Counted from the stretch's first letter, positions 1 through 13,563 are shown. The stretch: DNA of 64,000 nucleotides from Daucus carota subsp. sativus (GCF_001625215.2 NC_030389.2:3818930-3882929); one strand, 5' to 3'. Program-made: numbers and translations. The notes: generated by a model from the letters alone, not told the origin.

Positions 1-1800
1 AACTCTTGTCTTCATGTTGATCCTTGAATCTAACTATCTCTGAAAATGCCAGCAACTATACCCCAATTGTCTACTTTCTATAGGAAGAAAGGATAACAAT
101 AAGCGTTACCGCTTACAATTCGTCTGAGCAAAGCCTTGATAATCTTTAGTTAGTCGTTTTAGTGGTCATTGAATTTACTTTGAGGCATAGTTTTCAGGGT
201 GTTTCCTAGGCGGACATAAAATAGATTGCGTCCAACCATGCCTTATGTAGGGAATCTGTAAGTTTTGTCTAAATCTCGGCTATAACAGGTCCGAGCCACT
301 TCTGATGCGGTCCAGGGCAGATTTAGTTTGTGAATAAAACAGAGGCATGTCTTGGTGCCTATATAACACGACAAATTTGGACGTATTGACACAAGTTTAG
401 AAGATGTTCCTAAATGTAAATGCATAATGATGAGTACAGTGAACTAAAAACCACCCTTGTTAAGGTAGTTCGAAATGAAAAGACGGAGGTTAGTATGAAT
501 AGTGAGATCATTTAGTCTTCTACTATTAGCTAATGACAAATTTCATGCATTGTCTGTTGTTCTTTTTCTTTTGATATGTTTTTATGTTTATTTGAATATA
601 TCATAACTTAGAACATCTCTAAGAGCCTTCTAATTGACCTCTAAATATAATATAAAAAATTTAACTCTTATTAACAATTTAATACAAATTTATGAGCATG
701 AACTCCAACGATACTCTCTATATTCTTCTCTATATCATATTTTATTCATGTTGGGCTTCACAGTAACAAAGATCCAAATTAAAAAATGGGGATGAATTGG
801 AGGGAAAGAATTTCTGTTGATAAAAATAAGTTAAGAGCCAAGTTGTGGCTCCTAAAAGAGAGGAGAGAATATGAGCTCTTAATTTTTTGAAGAGCTTCTT
901 GGAGCTCTAATTTATACATGGCTCTTTATTTTTTCACTTAAGGGTTTGAATAGAGAACTTCTTCTATATGCTCTTAGTCAATAATATTATTTAATATAAT
1001 TAGCTGAATTTGATTCCCGAGATGAAGATTAGTGGAGGACCTTACAGCCTAGGCATCCTGATCCAGGTATGTTTTTGAAGGGTTCTCCAACTTTTAACTT
1101 TATTTGTGTTAGATCAAGTAATAAAATTGCTGAAATTTAAAATCAGTATGGCTTTGGTGCTTGAAACTAGCTGGCATGTGGCTTCTATGTTGTGTTATAA
1201 ACTTTTTAGATTTCAATTCTCATGATTTTTAAGCTTGGTTCTTGTTACTATTTTACATTTTGTAAACATCTCTAATTCTTGGGATGCAATAATGCATGAT
1301 AATCTTTTCACAACTGGCATGTAAGTGGTATGTTTATTTACATATTATTCTTAGTAGTGATTTATGCCTAGCTGCAATTTACTTGTTCAGGTTGATGAAT
1401 AGAAGTAAACAAGTGGTTAGTCCGAGTCGTGCGTGTTCTAACTTGTCCTTATAAACCTCTGCACTTGATGAGACTGTGTTGCTCTGTTGAATTCTAGTCA
1501 AATTGGGTATATTAAATAATTATATTTATTGAGCATGTTAAATAAATTTCTAAAAGTCCATAATTTTTTTATAAATAATTAGGCTCAAGATATATGTTTT
1601 AACGTGATTATCATAACTTAAAAGGGCCCGTAAACTAGTTCAAACATAGACTTAACGGCCCAAACTTTTAATGTTTTGGCTTTAATAATACTAGCGTTAA
1701 ACCGTGCGAAACACGGACAATTATATAATTCATAGTTTATTGCTTTTAATTTATTTTTCAACATCATTTTATTAATGATTTAGTATTGTTGGATGCTGAT
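1..1800. other. No gene recognised
   Basis: No convincing coding region is seen on either strand. The first 530 bases are less AT-rich than what follows but I recognise no family in them. Positions 600-1000 contain short sequences of the type seen at ends of miniature elements (for example an AACATCTCTAAGAG-like motif), but no paired ends were found. A possible short exon end with a donor occurs near 1020-1072 (reading into CAG/GTATG), without any recognisable partner. Confidence 0.4.
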
Positions 1801-1959
1801 ATATACCTTTTTTGCATGAGAAATCCCAAGATGATATAGCTTTTAAATATATTTTTTATATTGTAAATGAGTAGTAGAAATAATATATGGCTTTTTTATA
1901 CATAACTATGTTCAAAAGAATTACTGTAAAAATAAAGTCACTTAAAAAAATTACAAAAA

Positions 1960-2735
1960 CACTATATTCCTGAAAATAGTTGCAGAAATTTGGTGGTTGC
2001 ATATGCAACCATATATGCAACCGGAAATACAACTTTGGAAAAAAATTGAAAATTATATTTATTTGCATAATATATTGCAAATGGTTGCAACTGCAGAAAA
2101 ACACTCCAGCGGAGCCAGTTCTAATATCAACATTGCAACCTAAAAAGCAACTAAAACAACAAACTACAAATCAACTCAAAAAGAAACCTTCATAATTCCT
2201 TTTCTTTATAATCCTCATAGCACCCCCATATCAACACCATCATATACATACACAATACACACAAACACATAAATCCCCGTCGACGGGAGGATCTTGCGGC
2301 GTGTGGTGGTGTCATTGTTGGCATGGATGTGTTTGAGGATTTGGCGGCACGTGATGGTATCAGTGTTGGCGTGATGGTGGCCCAGGCTCTGGAGCTTTTC
2401 GAGGTCGTTGGAGATGGTGGTTGTAGTAGTGGTGGTGGTAGGTGGGAGAGGGAGGGGGCAACAGGGGAGATGGAGGCTGAGCTGGCGGCGCTGCTTCTGA
2501 ACAAGAGCCATGGAATGTGTGCAATCAGTTGAGCAACGAGGGAGATGGAGACTCGATGGTTGTGTTTTGGAAGGAGGAAATGAAGAGAGAGAGAGAGAGA
2601 GATATGAAAAGATGAATTAGAGAATGTAGTATATTTTCAAATAAGATTCAAAAGATAGTATATTTGAAAGATTTTAGAGAAAGGAGTATATTTGCAAATA
2701 AGATCCAAAAAGTAGTATACTTGGTAAATCCCCAA
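1960..2735. repeat. Repeat related to the MULE-type element at 17698-18501
   Basis: The stretch shares with 17698-18501 a run of GCAACC/GTTGCA-rich sequence (around 1980-2110, compare 17820-17940), then a CCACC/CACC-rich part, then a GAGAGAGA tract (2585-2603) and an end with repeated TTTGCAAAT motifs. Its right end reads GGTAAATCCCC near 2735. I could not place the left end or a target-site duplication, so only the relationship is supported. The proline/serine-rich reading frames inside it are low-complexity shadows. Confidence 0.5.
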
Positions 2736-3089
2736 GAATATATATTTATCATCTATGTACATATGATTTCTTAAAACTAATGTGCTAATGATGGTAGTTT
2801 ATTAAAACTAATTTTATATCATAGTTTTTATATTTCTTATTTCTTATTTCTTTATTTATAAGGAAACAGATATTATAAATTATAACTTGTATCAGTTACA
2901 TGATGACTTCTTATTTGTCTTGGAGTAGAACACGTTGTCCGTCTCCTATTATTTATATATTTTTCTCTTTGTTTTTTAAAATAATACAGGGAAAAGGGTA
3001 ATTCAGGCATGATAAAAATTATCAAACTAGATTACAAATTATCCGTATGTTTGACTATTATAGTTTAGTACAAATAAGTAGTATAACGG

Positions 3090-3560
3090 AGGTGTATTCG
3101 ATTGGGATTTTAATGGATTGTTTTTAGTTTATGAATTTTAATGGATAGTATGTGATTTTGCTTTTGTGCGGATTCGTGATAAAATGTCTAAAAGTTGATA
3201 TACATTCTTTAGGATTTAAGCATAATAATTCAAAATCTCATGGATTTTGATGGGATTTCAAAAAAAAAACGTAAAATACACTGAACAATCCCACAATATC
3301 CATCATTTTATGAAATCCAGAAAAATCCATCAGCATTTGTATACCATCAGATTTTAATGGATCTTAAACAATTTCAATTGAATACCATCATATTTTAAAG
3401 CATAATTTAAAATCTTAGTTGAATACCCCCAGTTTTTGTAGTATAATTTAAAATTCTAATTGAATACCCCAAGATTTTAATGGATTTCAAACAATCCCAA
3501 TCACCCTCAGATTTTAAGAATGAAAAAAATCCTTTAAAATCCCAATCGAATACACCTCCT
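3090..3560. mobile_element. MITE, PIF/Tourist-like, copy 1
   Basis: The two ends form an inverted repeat: GGAGGTGTATTCGATTGGGA at the left and its near-exact complement at the right (about 3535-3560). The interior is AT-rich, noncoding, and contains repeated ATTTTAATGGATT motifs. A TAA flanks both sides within a base of the ends, consistent with a 3-bp PIF/Harbinger target duplication. It lies about 1.4 kb upstream of the first WAT1-type gene. Confidence 0.65.
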
Positions 3561-3717
3561 AAATTAAATTATGTTACCTTTTATTGAATCTTATCTATAT
3601 AATAGTGATAGAAATAATTTAGAGCATACTTCTTCATGTATAAGTATTGCAGAGAAGTTGTAACAAAAAAAAGTATTGCAGAAAAGAAAGGGGACTTTGG
3701 TTAGATTGTGATTACAT

Positions 3718-4196
3718 GGATGTATTCAATTGGGACTTTTAAAGTTTTTTTCATTTATGAAATTAAGTGTATTAAATTCATTTAAAAACTGTATCAGAAT
3801 ATTTTGATTTTCAGTTAATATTTTAATGGTGGTATTCAATCCAAATGTGATGGTATTTTATCAGGATTTTAAGTTATACTTTAAAATCAGGTGGTATTCA
3901 ATTGAGATTACTTAAGATTCATTATAATATGTTAGGAATTAAAGGTTTTAAGATTTTTTAGACTTTATAGAATGATGGATTTTGTAAGATTGTTCATTAT
4001 ATTTTATATTTATAGAAATCTCTTCATAATCCATGAGATTTTTAAGGATTGTGCTCAAATTTCAAGGCTCTACATCAATTATGTGATATTTTATCTCAAC
4101 TACCCAAGACTCTACATGAAATTCAATCTGATATAATCCATTAAAATCCATAAATTATTAATAATTCATTAAAATCCGAATTAAATACACCCTCTT
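3718..4196. mobile_element. MITE, PIF/Tourist-like, copy 2 (diverged)
   Basis: It has the same end signature as the element at 3090-3560: GGATGTATTCAATTGGGAC at the left and the inverted form, ending AAATACACCCTC, at the right. The interior holds the same kind of GGTATTCAATT repeats. It is more degraded than its neighbour and I found no clear target duplication. Confidence 0.5.
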
Positions 4197-4952
4197 TAAT
4201 TTCTCAAGATCATGTCATCCAGATCCTCCACTCCGTTGAGATATCTTCTTGTATGTTATCATTTATAACTGATTTGGTTACTTATTTTTTTATATATATG
4301 GCAAAAGTCCATTGGCTCCACATTTTTATGTGTATTGTTTGGTCATAAAATCATCGGCATTTTGCATTTGCAAACTGCAAACACTGATCTGATTGTTTCA
4401 ATCAAGTTTGTCATAATTGGTTGCTTCAGGTATTTCAATTGTCATTTTTCCTTTGGTGACAAGATCATATTTTCTGCTTGTAAATGTAGGTTCAAGTAGA
4501 AAATTACTGCTTACAAAAAAAAGATAGTAGAAAATTACTTAATTTGTAAACAACATTACTATTTTGGGTTCCCACATTTCGACCATCTTATGTGAAAAGT
4601 ATATATTCTATTATATATTAATATTACATATCATATATAAACCTTTTATATTGTATATTTAGTGTAAAATTATTTTTCATATTGCATTGATATTATATAA
4701 AATCTTTATGGCGTCTAGTATGACGTTGATATGACGTGGACCCTACCCATCTATTTTTCCGTTAAAGTCACATAGATTACCGTTTTCGGGTGTAACTTCA
4801 TAGTCACATTTCTTTTACATTTCATTGCTACGAACAAGTGAAATCCAACTATCCAGGTTTTGTTTGTTTGATCTTTGTTTTTTCTTTCATAAAGATTTAA
4901 TTGGGGTTTGAGAGAGGAAGTGAAAAGTTTGTCTGCATACACATATATCAAC

Positions 4953-7900
4953 ATGACATTGAATAAAGGAAAAATATGCACGGTGGTACATGGATTGAAG
5001 CCCACAATACTAATGGTGATTGCTGAATCCATTCTTGGTGGTAGTAATGTGTTGTACAAACTGGCTGTCAATGAAGGCTCGGACTTGAGAATTTTGGTGG
5101 CTTATCGCTTCTTATTTGCTGCTGCTTTCATGATTCCTATTGCATTCTATGTTGAAAGGTCTTTCCCCTCTCACTCTCTCTCCCCATGTTTCCATCCCTC
5201 TCCCGTCCCCCTCTCTCCTATTACAGAAGAATTGATAAGTAAAATGATCTCCATCTCTCCCCCCTCTCCTTTCTCCCTCTCCCTCTTGCTCACACATGCA
5301 CACATGATATATTCAATTATTTGTAGTAGATTGAATCTAAATTACATAGTTTGCTACAGAAACAGAAGGCCAAAATTAACATGGAAGGTGGTGTGGCAAT
5401 CATTCTTATCGGCATTATTGGGGTATGCGTTATTAATTTATAGCTTCAATTATTTTGATTTTTTGCTGTATGTTATGCCCAAAATCGGCATTGGGCCTCC
5501 CCTCATGTGAACATGGACCACCAAGGTGGGGGCTTCTAGTTAATTTATTAAAGGTTGCATGCACCCATGCCTCACATTAATATTGGACTAAGTCTCATAG
5601 GCTCATGATAATGCTAGGCCACTCCACAGTTTAGCCTTTTGCCCCAAAAAAGATTTTTGAGGCCCTGCTAGAGGAGGGGTCGCTACAAGCAAATATGTCA
5701 CACCCAGGGTTGTTAGCCATGGAGACGTTTCCCTTCGGCTCATTTTCCAACAAGGCCAATGCCCTGAATTCTCCATTTAAAGATGGCCCCACCTGAGGGG
5801 TCTACATCTTTAGACACTAAGTCCCTTGTAGGTTCTCGCTAGGGCTACTCTCTCTATTTCGGATTCCCTAAGCCCTCAAGGGGATGAACAAGGCATGAAA
5901 GCTCATAGCCACTCCCGGCGCGGGCCGCATAAGTATGATTTTTGTGTCTCTACCTCTGCAATCTATAGGTCTCTACTTCCACTCATTAGATCATCATTCA
6001 TTCTCCTACCCACTGCATGTTAGGCCATGCGAGTTACAGGCTTTTTGATAGTGGATTATATGGTCAAATGGACCTGCCCTGATAGACCAGAAAAAATCTA
6101 GCCCATCTAGGTTATTTGTTTCCAAAGAACTACGTGATAGATTGAACCCCTATAAATAGGATAAGTAGTCATCTTGTATCACCTCTACGATTCTTGATGA
6201 GAATACTAGAGAATACCCCCTCTCATTTTCTCAAGAATTAAATACAAGATCAATTACAATCTTCATCACTCTCTGCCCCATATTCTTCGTGATCATATTC
6301 ATCCTACATTCAAGCAAGTTCTCACATTTATCATTAACCACTTTTTGTTGTTAAAAATTTAGCGACCATAATGGAAGCTCATTAACATCCTTACCCGCAG
6401 GAAGAACAAGTTTAGGAGGACCTCTCAAGGGGTCCTTAACAAGAAGGGGATCAATGCCCTTAACAACAATCTGCCAAGAGGGAGGGTCCTGGAAACCTCG
6501 AGGGGGAGGCCCAAACTTCTCAACTGATTATTCAATATCTCAATGCACTTGACCAAGAAATAAAAACTATAACCTCGAGAGTGGCACAAATGGAAAAACA
6601 AACGACCAAAAAGAAGAAAAAGGACCTCAAGATCACAGCGCCTCTAAAAAGGCAAGAAGGCCAAAATAAGAACCACGAGAACCTAAGGAAGGATTTTGAG
6701 CGAGAGACTGAAGGGGAGAGGTCACTTGAAATGGATGAGATGCTCACAATCCAGGTGAGGGTTGCCCCCGGACTTCCCCTACATGGGCCTACTCCATTTG
6801 CTATACAAGGTCCACAAGCATGTTAGATCGTGTACATGTGAGGTCCCAACGCCGAGGTTTGGTCTAGAGCGATCCCCTCCCTGAGAGGATACCGTTTACA
6901 TGAAAGGCTGGGGTTTAACGAGGATGAAGTGGAATATGAAATCTGATGTATTTGAAGAAATGACCCCCTCTATATCCTCGTGATGACAACTATGAGTGCG
7001 GCATCCATGATGACAATGACAGCTAGGGGACCTAAATGTGAATGATTTGAGGCGTATACTAATACGCATGGATGAGGAAAGGTGGTTCCCCCAGCTATCA
7101 TTGGTCGCTCCCCTTTCTCTCGAGCCATTCTGGAATCTCCTCGTCATGTTAACATTAGGCATCATCCTGAACTCCCCTTTGACGGGGTTGATGACCCGAC
7201 CTCATATTATATGTGTTTCAACATTGAGATGTATGTTTATCGGATCCCGAGCCTTACTCGCTGCAGGCTATTTTCTACCTCACTTCATGGGCGTGCTCAA
7301 CTTTGGTTCTCAAAGTTGACCTCGGGAATTATTCGGACTTGGGAGCAAATGGGGGATCTTTTCAGGAAGCAGTTTCAGTCATCAATGTGGCCTATGCTTC
7401 CCCGGTGACTATGCTTTCCAATAGTAAGATAAATTGGGAAGAATCCTCAAGACTATTTTGAAAATTTAAAGTTGAGGTCCCTTATTTGAAAGGAGCCATC
7501 GATGAGGCCATAAAGAAATTCTTGTTTATTAGGCTAAGAAAGGGCTCCGACTTCTTGAAGAACATTCAAGCTCATGATCCCATGACTCTTCATGATATTA
7601 GTAAATAAGTCGAACCTTACAAAATCGTGGATAAATCTGTGGCTGAACTAGAGACATGGAGTCCTTCTCATGATAATTATCGATCCAGAAACCTGAAGGG
7701 AAGAAGATCATTGACACCTGAGAGGAAGAAGAGTCCTGGCCCAAAAAGGATCGATCTTGATGGGAAAGGACCCCCCAAAAAATAATGTTAGAGCCGCCCT
7801 AAGGGGTAGAATCAGTTCACACTATTGGTGGCCTTGATTGATCAAATCTACTCCATCAGCATAGATAAAGGGATCTTAAGAAAGCTTCACCTAATGACCA

Positions 7901-10900
7901 CTTGAGGAAAAAAAGCTAGGAGCAAGTATTTTACCTTTCATGAGCAAACATGGCACAAAACTGCAGATTATTGGCAACTTAAGCAACAAATCGAGGAATT
8001 GATCCGGAATGGGAAGATTACTGAATGAGTTGTGAGTGAGTTTAAAAACCTGAAAATGGACTATCACACAGTCACTCCGCCGCCGACCCCTAAAGATGAA
8101 ATAAATCATGTTTCTATAAAAAGAACAACACGCGCTGGAGGCATTAATGTGATAATCGGTGCACCTCATGTCAGGGGGACACCAACAAAGCTAGAAAAAG
8201 ATATGCACGAAAGGTCAAGAACCCTCCACTCACCAACGTACATCATCTCTTATAAAGGCCACATAAGTTGTTCAAAGTAGAGGCCAATGACATAATGTTT
8301 ACGGAGGAGGACGCCAAATGGGTCATCATCCTCATACTACTTCTTTGGTGGTAAAAGTGAACATTGGCTCCACTAACATTGACAGGGTGCAAGTTGATAA
8401 CAAAAGTGCTACCTACATTCTCTCTTATGACGCTTACACTCGGATTGGGTTTCCTTGACAAAGATCTAGGAATTTCCCTTAGTCAATTTTATGGATTCTC
8501 GGGAGCTGCAATCGAGATTAAAGGCTCTATCAGGCTCTATGTTACTCTTAGAGAAGGGACCCTATCAACCATTCAAGTTGAGGAATTCATGATTTTAAAT
8601 TAGTACTCAGCTTTTAGTGCCATCACTAGACGATCCATTTTTAAGGAAATGAGGGTAATGACCTTCATTTATCACTTGGCTAGGAAGTTCCCTACTTTTG
8701 GGAGAAGAGGCTGCATCAAAGGATGCTAATACGAGTCTCAAGATTGTTACAACAAGGGGTCTCCAGGTATTAGAAAGGCGAACCCAATTTGAGGGTCATG
8801 ATGATATGGAGGTTGTGGATACAAACACAAAGGGATTCACCTGTAATATGATCATGATTGAAGAGCTTCCGGATGGATACTTTAAAGAAATGGAACCGCA
8901 AGCGGGAGCCCTCATCATGGGACCATCTTAGCTAGTTACGATTCTTATGGAAGGAATTGTGAAGGAGGCAAGAAATGATGAGGACGAGAGCCGCAAGTAG
9001 TTGGCAGTTCGAGCTCGAAAGGGTAAATGGAGAATGAAAGAGACTTCCACTCTGATGAACCTCCCTAATAGGATCACAAGGGAGATCACCATTACATAAA
9101 GAAATTGGTTAAGTCAATTGGGGATAATACATATGAGATCGAGGAGCCCATGAATTGGGGTTGATTGTGGAAGAGATCGGGGAACCAAGCAACAAGGAAG
9201 TTGAGATAGATATTGACCCTTGTATGCTAGAAGTAGTTAAAAGGGCCAGCTCGGCAGAAGACACGAGCTTCATCCTAGTGGATCCCCATGACCCTTACAA
9301 GGTACTCAAAATTAGCTCTAACCTTGGTTCATAAATTAGGGGTCCCATTGTCAAATGAGAAGTGGAGGACTTGCGTGAATTTCACTTATCTTAATAAGAT
9401 ATGCCCGAATCCTTTCGTAGAGATCATTATAATCCCGAAACTAACAAGGTTAATCGTGTCGCACGAGTATGTCAGCCTTCTTTAGCCACCTGGGCTCATG
9501 CCATGCAAAACGGGCTTTTTGATAGTGGCTTACAAGAATCAATGGACCTGGGCCCTGATGGACTAGACAAAACCTAGCCATCTAGGTTGTTTGCTGTCAA
9601 AAACTTACGTGGTAGCTTGAATCCATGTAAATAGGTTATGTTGGCCTCTTGCATCAAATCTACCATTCTTGCTGAGAACACTAAAGAATACTTCCTCTCA
9701 TTTTCTCAAAGATCAAATACAAGATCCGCTACAATCTCCATCTCTCTCCGTCCTATGTTCTTCGTGATATTCTTCCTACATTCAAGAAAGTTGCCATATT
9801 TGTTGTTAATCACTCTCTACTGTTAACAATATATTATACTTTAAATTTTAGAAAATTAATATTAATAGAGAATTGGCGAGCAAGTAAGCAAACATAATGA
9901 ATAATAAAGGTTGGGCGAAATGTACCAAAAAATGACTCTTCGCACAGTTTATTATGGTGATAATTTATCATAGTTCATATTTACCTAATAGAAAAATATT
10001 CTAGTGATTTTCATTTTCTATTAGTAGTAATATAAAAGAAACTGTTTTCATAAAATCACCTTACAGTTAATACTTTTTTTTGTTACTTTAATGTTTTGTA
10101 CAATAGTCAGACAATCTTTTTTTCATTAAAAAAAAGGCATGATTAGTCAGTTTCCTGATCAAGCAAAGGCGATAACTTCCCAAAATTGCCTTGGCTTATG
10201 CAAACGACTTAACACATTGCTTCACTTTCGATGATGAACATTACCAGCGCCTTTAGTGACACTCGACCATACATTATTTGAACCTACAATGTTTGGATTA
10301 TAGCCTTTTATATATTAAAACAGAGTCGTGTATTATGGGACTTTAGTGATGCTATTACAATATATGGGCTCCAATTGAATTTTATCCTTATTCTTGAGAA
10401 GTTAGATCGAGAGTACCACACAACCGCAAATTCTGAAAACTTTTTCTCTTCCTCTTCCTTACCTCTGTTAATCATTTTCAAACAAACTTCAAAGTTATAC
10501 GAGTGAATATTTATTAGAGGATATTTGCGGCGCAATCAGTGAGGTTTTTGGCCAATTCTATGAGCCTATAGTTTGAATATTTTTTTAAACCTCTCATGGC
10601 TGCACCAAACAACACTACCACCACAAAAATGTAGTTTAGTGTCGGGTTTAAACCTGTCTTTATTACAACTTGTCACATTGTAGCATGTGTTCATGTGAAC
10701 ACAAGTACCTTCAAACTCTTCTGTCTTCCCTGAATTGTCTAGAGAAAGCGGGCTGTAGATCAGATTTTTGTTTGTATACTACAAAACCTAAACATAATTG
10801 TACTAATTTCTTTAACTTGTCTTAATATCAATTACCTAAATTAACCTCATTCTAAAAGTCAATTCAAAACTACATGAAAAGGGGTTTTAAACTGCATATA

Positions 10901-13318
10901 GTGGAGCATTGCACTACAGGTGTTTGTTCATTATAAACACTTCAATTAACACCCTCTAATTACATTTCCATTAATCATGATTTTTTTTTTGAAATCTTAA
11001 ATTAATCTAGTACTACATAATTTAATGCACATTCCACTATTAATATCAAATTTACCTTAATATGAGTTATATAGTTATTATTTGTTAAATAATCGACTTA
11101 AATATCATTAAAGAATTGACAATCTCATACAAGAATAGAAAGTGAAACTGTAACCCAAATGAGTTACAAGCTTATATATGAATACAAATTATTGGTTTGA
11201 TTACAGAAATCTTATCACTGATATCATGTTTGGTCCGATCTATTCATCTTAATGACTTGTGTTACTTTTTCTTTAAGTGTGTGTTGTACTCATTTTGATG
11301 AATTAATCCTTTAGAAGTTATCTATTTACTTTAATATGTTGCTATAGTTATGGTTATATTCAGTATTTTTCTTCTATTTTTGTACAAATCGTAGAGATCT
11401 AGCTAAATGTGATATTATTCTTTTATTTTTGCACAAATCGTAGAGGATCATTGTTTCAAAATTTGTATGTTGTGAGCTTGGACTTAACATCAGCAACATT
11501 TGCCACCGCAATCACTAATCTGGTCACTGCCATTACCTTTGTCCTCGCTCTCTGCTTCAGGTACTTTTTATTGTTGTTTTGTCATCAAATATATGTTATA
11601 TATTATTAAGTACAAAATAAAATATCAAGTGAATTTAATTTACTAAGAGATCTAGTATGTAGTCTATTTTATCCTCAAGAAGTATAATATATGTTAAAGA
11701 TCTCAATAATTTCACTCTTCAAAAAAAAGTCAAGTTAAACTAATTTTTTGGGAGATGGTGTATGACTATACGTGAATTGGAACAAATATTTAACATCAAT
11801 CATAAGTTTAGAAACTTTTCATTTTAAGTATATTGATAATAAATTAAAAAATAGACAAGATTTTTTCATTTTTTCCCTGAAATAAATTCTACTGTGAAAC
11901 GTTTGCAAATGATATGAAATGTATATAGGCTTGAGAAGCTAAACTGGGAAAAAGCATCAGGAAAAGCAAAGGTGATGGGAACACTACTGAGTCTAGCGGG
12001 GGCGATGCTTTTAACATTATACAAAGGTCCAGATTTATTTAGCTGGAACACCCATCTTAACCTTGTGAATCATGGTGAAAATGTGGTAAGAACACACCCT
12101 AATATGATTCTGGGTGCTTTCGCTGCTCTGGGTAGTATAACATGCTATGCCCTTTGGACCAATCTTCAGGTACCCTAAATTTTTATAAATATTTCATATA
12201 TAGTTATTTTGTGGTCGATTATTGAATTATTATGGCATGTATTGGAGAATATTAGTTTTTTTTATTTAAAGATTGAGTAGAAATTGATTTGCAGCCAATT
12301 TTGGGGCTAAAGAGTGAAATGTAATGATGTTAATTGCTAAGAATGTCTATGTATCATTCACTATGTTATTTCAATATAGTCGTATATAGTAATCTTTTTT
12401 ATCTTACCTGTACTTATCATTAATTACACCGATGGGCAGGCAAAAATTATGGAGTATTACCCTTGTCCCTACTCTAGTTCAGCCTTGATGATTGTAATGA
12501 CATCAATTCAATGCACACTATATTGCCTATGTGTGCAAAGGGACTGGAGTCAATGGAAGTTAGGATGGAACCTCAGACTCCTCACCGTTTCTTACGCGGT
12601 AATTAGTGATTATATATGTCTTATCTGTGATAATTGGCAATCAACATGTTGTAGCAATTGTTTTCCTGCTACTACCACTATTCATGCAAACTGTACTTTA
12701 ATTAGCTTTAACAACTTAATTGTCGTGGACCTTCTGCATATATAATTTTGATCACCTATATTATAACATTCACAAGTATAAAATTCTTAAGTACTATTTT
12801 GACATATGTACAGGGATTGTTGGCTACAGGAGTGTTGTTTACAATGGTTGCATGGTGTGTGCACATGAGAGGTCCTTTATTTGTTTCAGCTTTTAACCCT
12901 TTAATGGTTGTGATTGTTGCCCTGGCCGGACCATTTGTACTGGATGAAAATTGGTATTTGGGAAGGTACTTGCATTCATGTCTTATTGAGAAGTTTAACA
13001 AGTAATATTACTCGATTTTTAGATTCAAATATGGGTCATATCTTTCTATATAATTGTGGCAGTGTGCTTGGAGGAATAACAATAATATGTGGATTATATG
13101 TTTTGCTTTGGGGGAAAGCCAAGGAAATGAAGACGAAGGTGCAGTTGCCGAAAACAAGCTCAGGAGATATGTCAAAACCTCTTGAGATCGTCTTAACTCC
13201 TTCTCAGGCAGGAGCATCGGAGAACCATGAGATTGGTGTTTATGGCGAAAATAGTGCTTCGGTTGTAGAGGCAAATGCCGACGAACAACCTGATGAAATT
13301 AGGATCGTAAGAAAATAA
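4953..13318 (+). CDS. WAT1-related (nodulin MtN21/EamA) transporter, copy 1
   Basis: Predicted multi-pass membrane transporter of the plant drug/metabolite family; relatives carry auxin or amino acids, and the substrate here cannot be told. Seven exons: 4953-5158, 5360-5422, 11444-11560, 11929-12169, 12440-12598, 12814-12965, 13063-13318, all with GT-AG introns, giving about 397 residues. Family motifs are visible: NVLYKLAVNEGSDLRILVAY (exon 1), RRPKLTW (exon 2), LTSATFATA (exon 3), KAKVMGTLLSLAGAMLLTLY (exon 4), YPCPYSSSALM (exon 5), RGPLFVSAFNPLMVV (exon 6) and GLYVLLWGKAKEM (exon 7). These form two EamA repeats, followed by a polar C-terminal tail of about 60 residues. Start: the ATG at 4953 matches the start context of copy 2. 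Intron 2 is 6.0 kb because of a Gypsy insertion. The family is secure; whether this copy is still expressed is not known. Confidence 0.88.
5160..5290 (+). repeat. CT-rich low-complexity tract in intron 1 of WAT1 copy 1
   Basis: A pyrimidine-rich run (CTCTCTCC, CCCCTCTC and similar) just after the donor of exon 1. It reads through in frame, so an automatic caller may wrongly join exon 1, this tract and exon 2 into one reading frame. Confidence 0.7.
5471..9828 (+). mobile_element. Decayed Ty3/Gypsy LTR retrotransposon in intron 2 of WAT1 copy 1
   Basis: The 5' LTR is about 5471-6356, beginning TGTTATGCCC and ending TGTTAAAA. The 3' LTR survives only from about 9495 to 9828, ending TGTTAACA. 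The two LTRs share long matching stretches (for example GGCTTTTTGATAGTGG, CTCTCATTTTCTCAA, ATTCTTCGTGAT). The TGTTA...TAACA termini are those expected of an LTR. Inside are a decayed gag and the very beginning of reverse transcriptase. The rest of pol and the first part of the 3' LTR are missing, so the element is internally deleted. I found no clean 5-bp duplication (CTGTA versus ATATA). It has the same orientation as the host gene. Confidence 0.8.
6540..9485 (+). pseudogene. Broken gag and start of pol (Gypsy)
   Basis: Gag is recognisable at about 7080-7410 by RHVNIRHHPELPFDGVDDP and, further on, RCRLFSTSLHGRAQLWFSKL, matching the retrotransposon gag pattern, but it is split by stops and frame changes. 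At about 9340-9485 the frame reads SNEKWRTCVNFTYLNKICPN, the first block of a Gypsy reverse transcriptase (usual form KWRVCVDFTDLNKACPKDPF). The catalytic region that should follow is absent; the 3' LTR begins instead. A retroviral-type protease cannot be assigned with confidence. The element cannot encode its own movement. Confidence 0.75.
9829..11443 (+). other. Remainder of intron 2 of WAT1 copy 1
   Basis: AT-rich intron sequence between the Gypsy 3' LTR and exon 3. No coding segment or paired repeat ends were found. The only unusual local feature is a short direct repeat, TTTTTGYACAAATCGTAGAG, at about 11378 and 11428, the second copy of which supplies the exon 3 acceptor. Confidence 0.5.
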
Positions 13319-13563
13319 GATAGAAGATGAAACTTAAGAATTTATGTATTTTATTGCGTGGAACAAGCCATTCTGGCAATTGGACTTGTCCTAGTAACAA
13401 GAGTGGCCTTTTAAGAACTTGCTTTTTTGTATTGGAAAATTATTAATGATATCCTTGTGATATTGACTTTTATGAAAGGTACTACTTTGTGTTTTTAAAA
13501 AGATTATGAAAAATATAGTGATTAGGCAACATAACAAGGAAAACCCTTTTCTCAATCATTCAA

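Noticed and set aside
243..425. 60-codon minus-strand frame near the left edge
   Set aside because: No family resemblance, no splice or start context, and length expected by chance.
2190..2532. Overlapping frames on both strands rich in Pro/Ser/Thr or Gly/Val
   Set aside because: They run through low-complexity GGTGGT/CACCAC sequence inside a repeat and have no conserved motif.
4908..5510. 200-residue frame spanning WAT1 exon 1, intron 1 and exon 2
   Set aside because: It starts at TTG and reads through a CT-rich intron; splice sites and comparison with copies 2 and 3 show the intron is removed.
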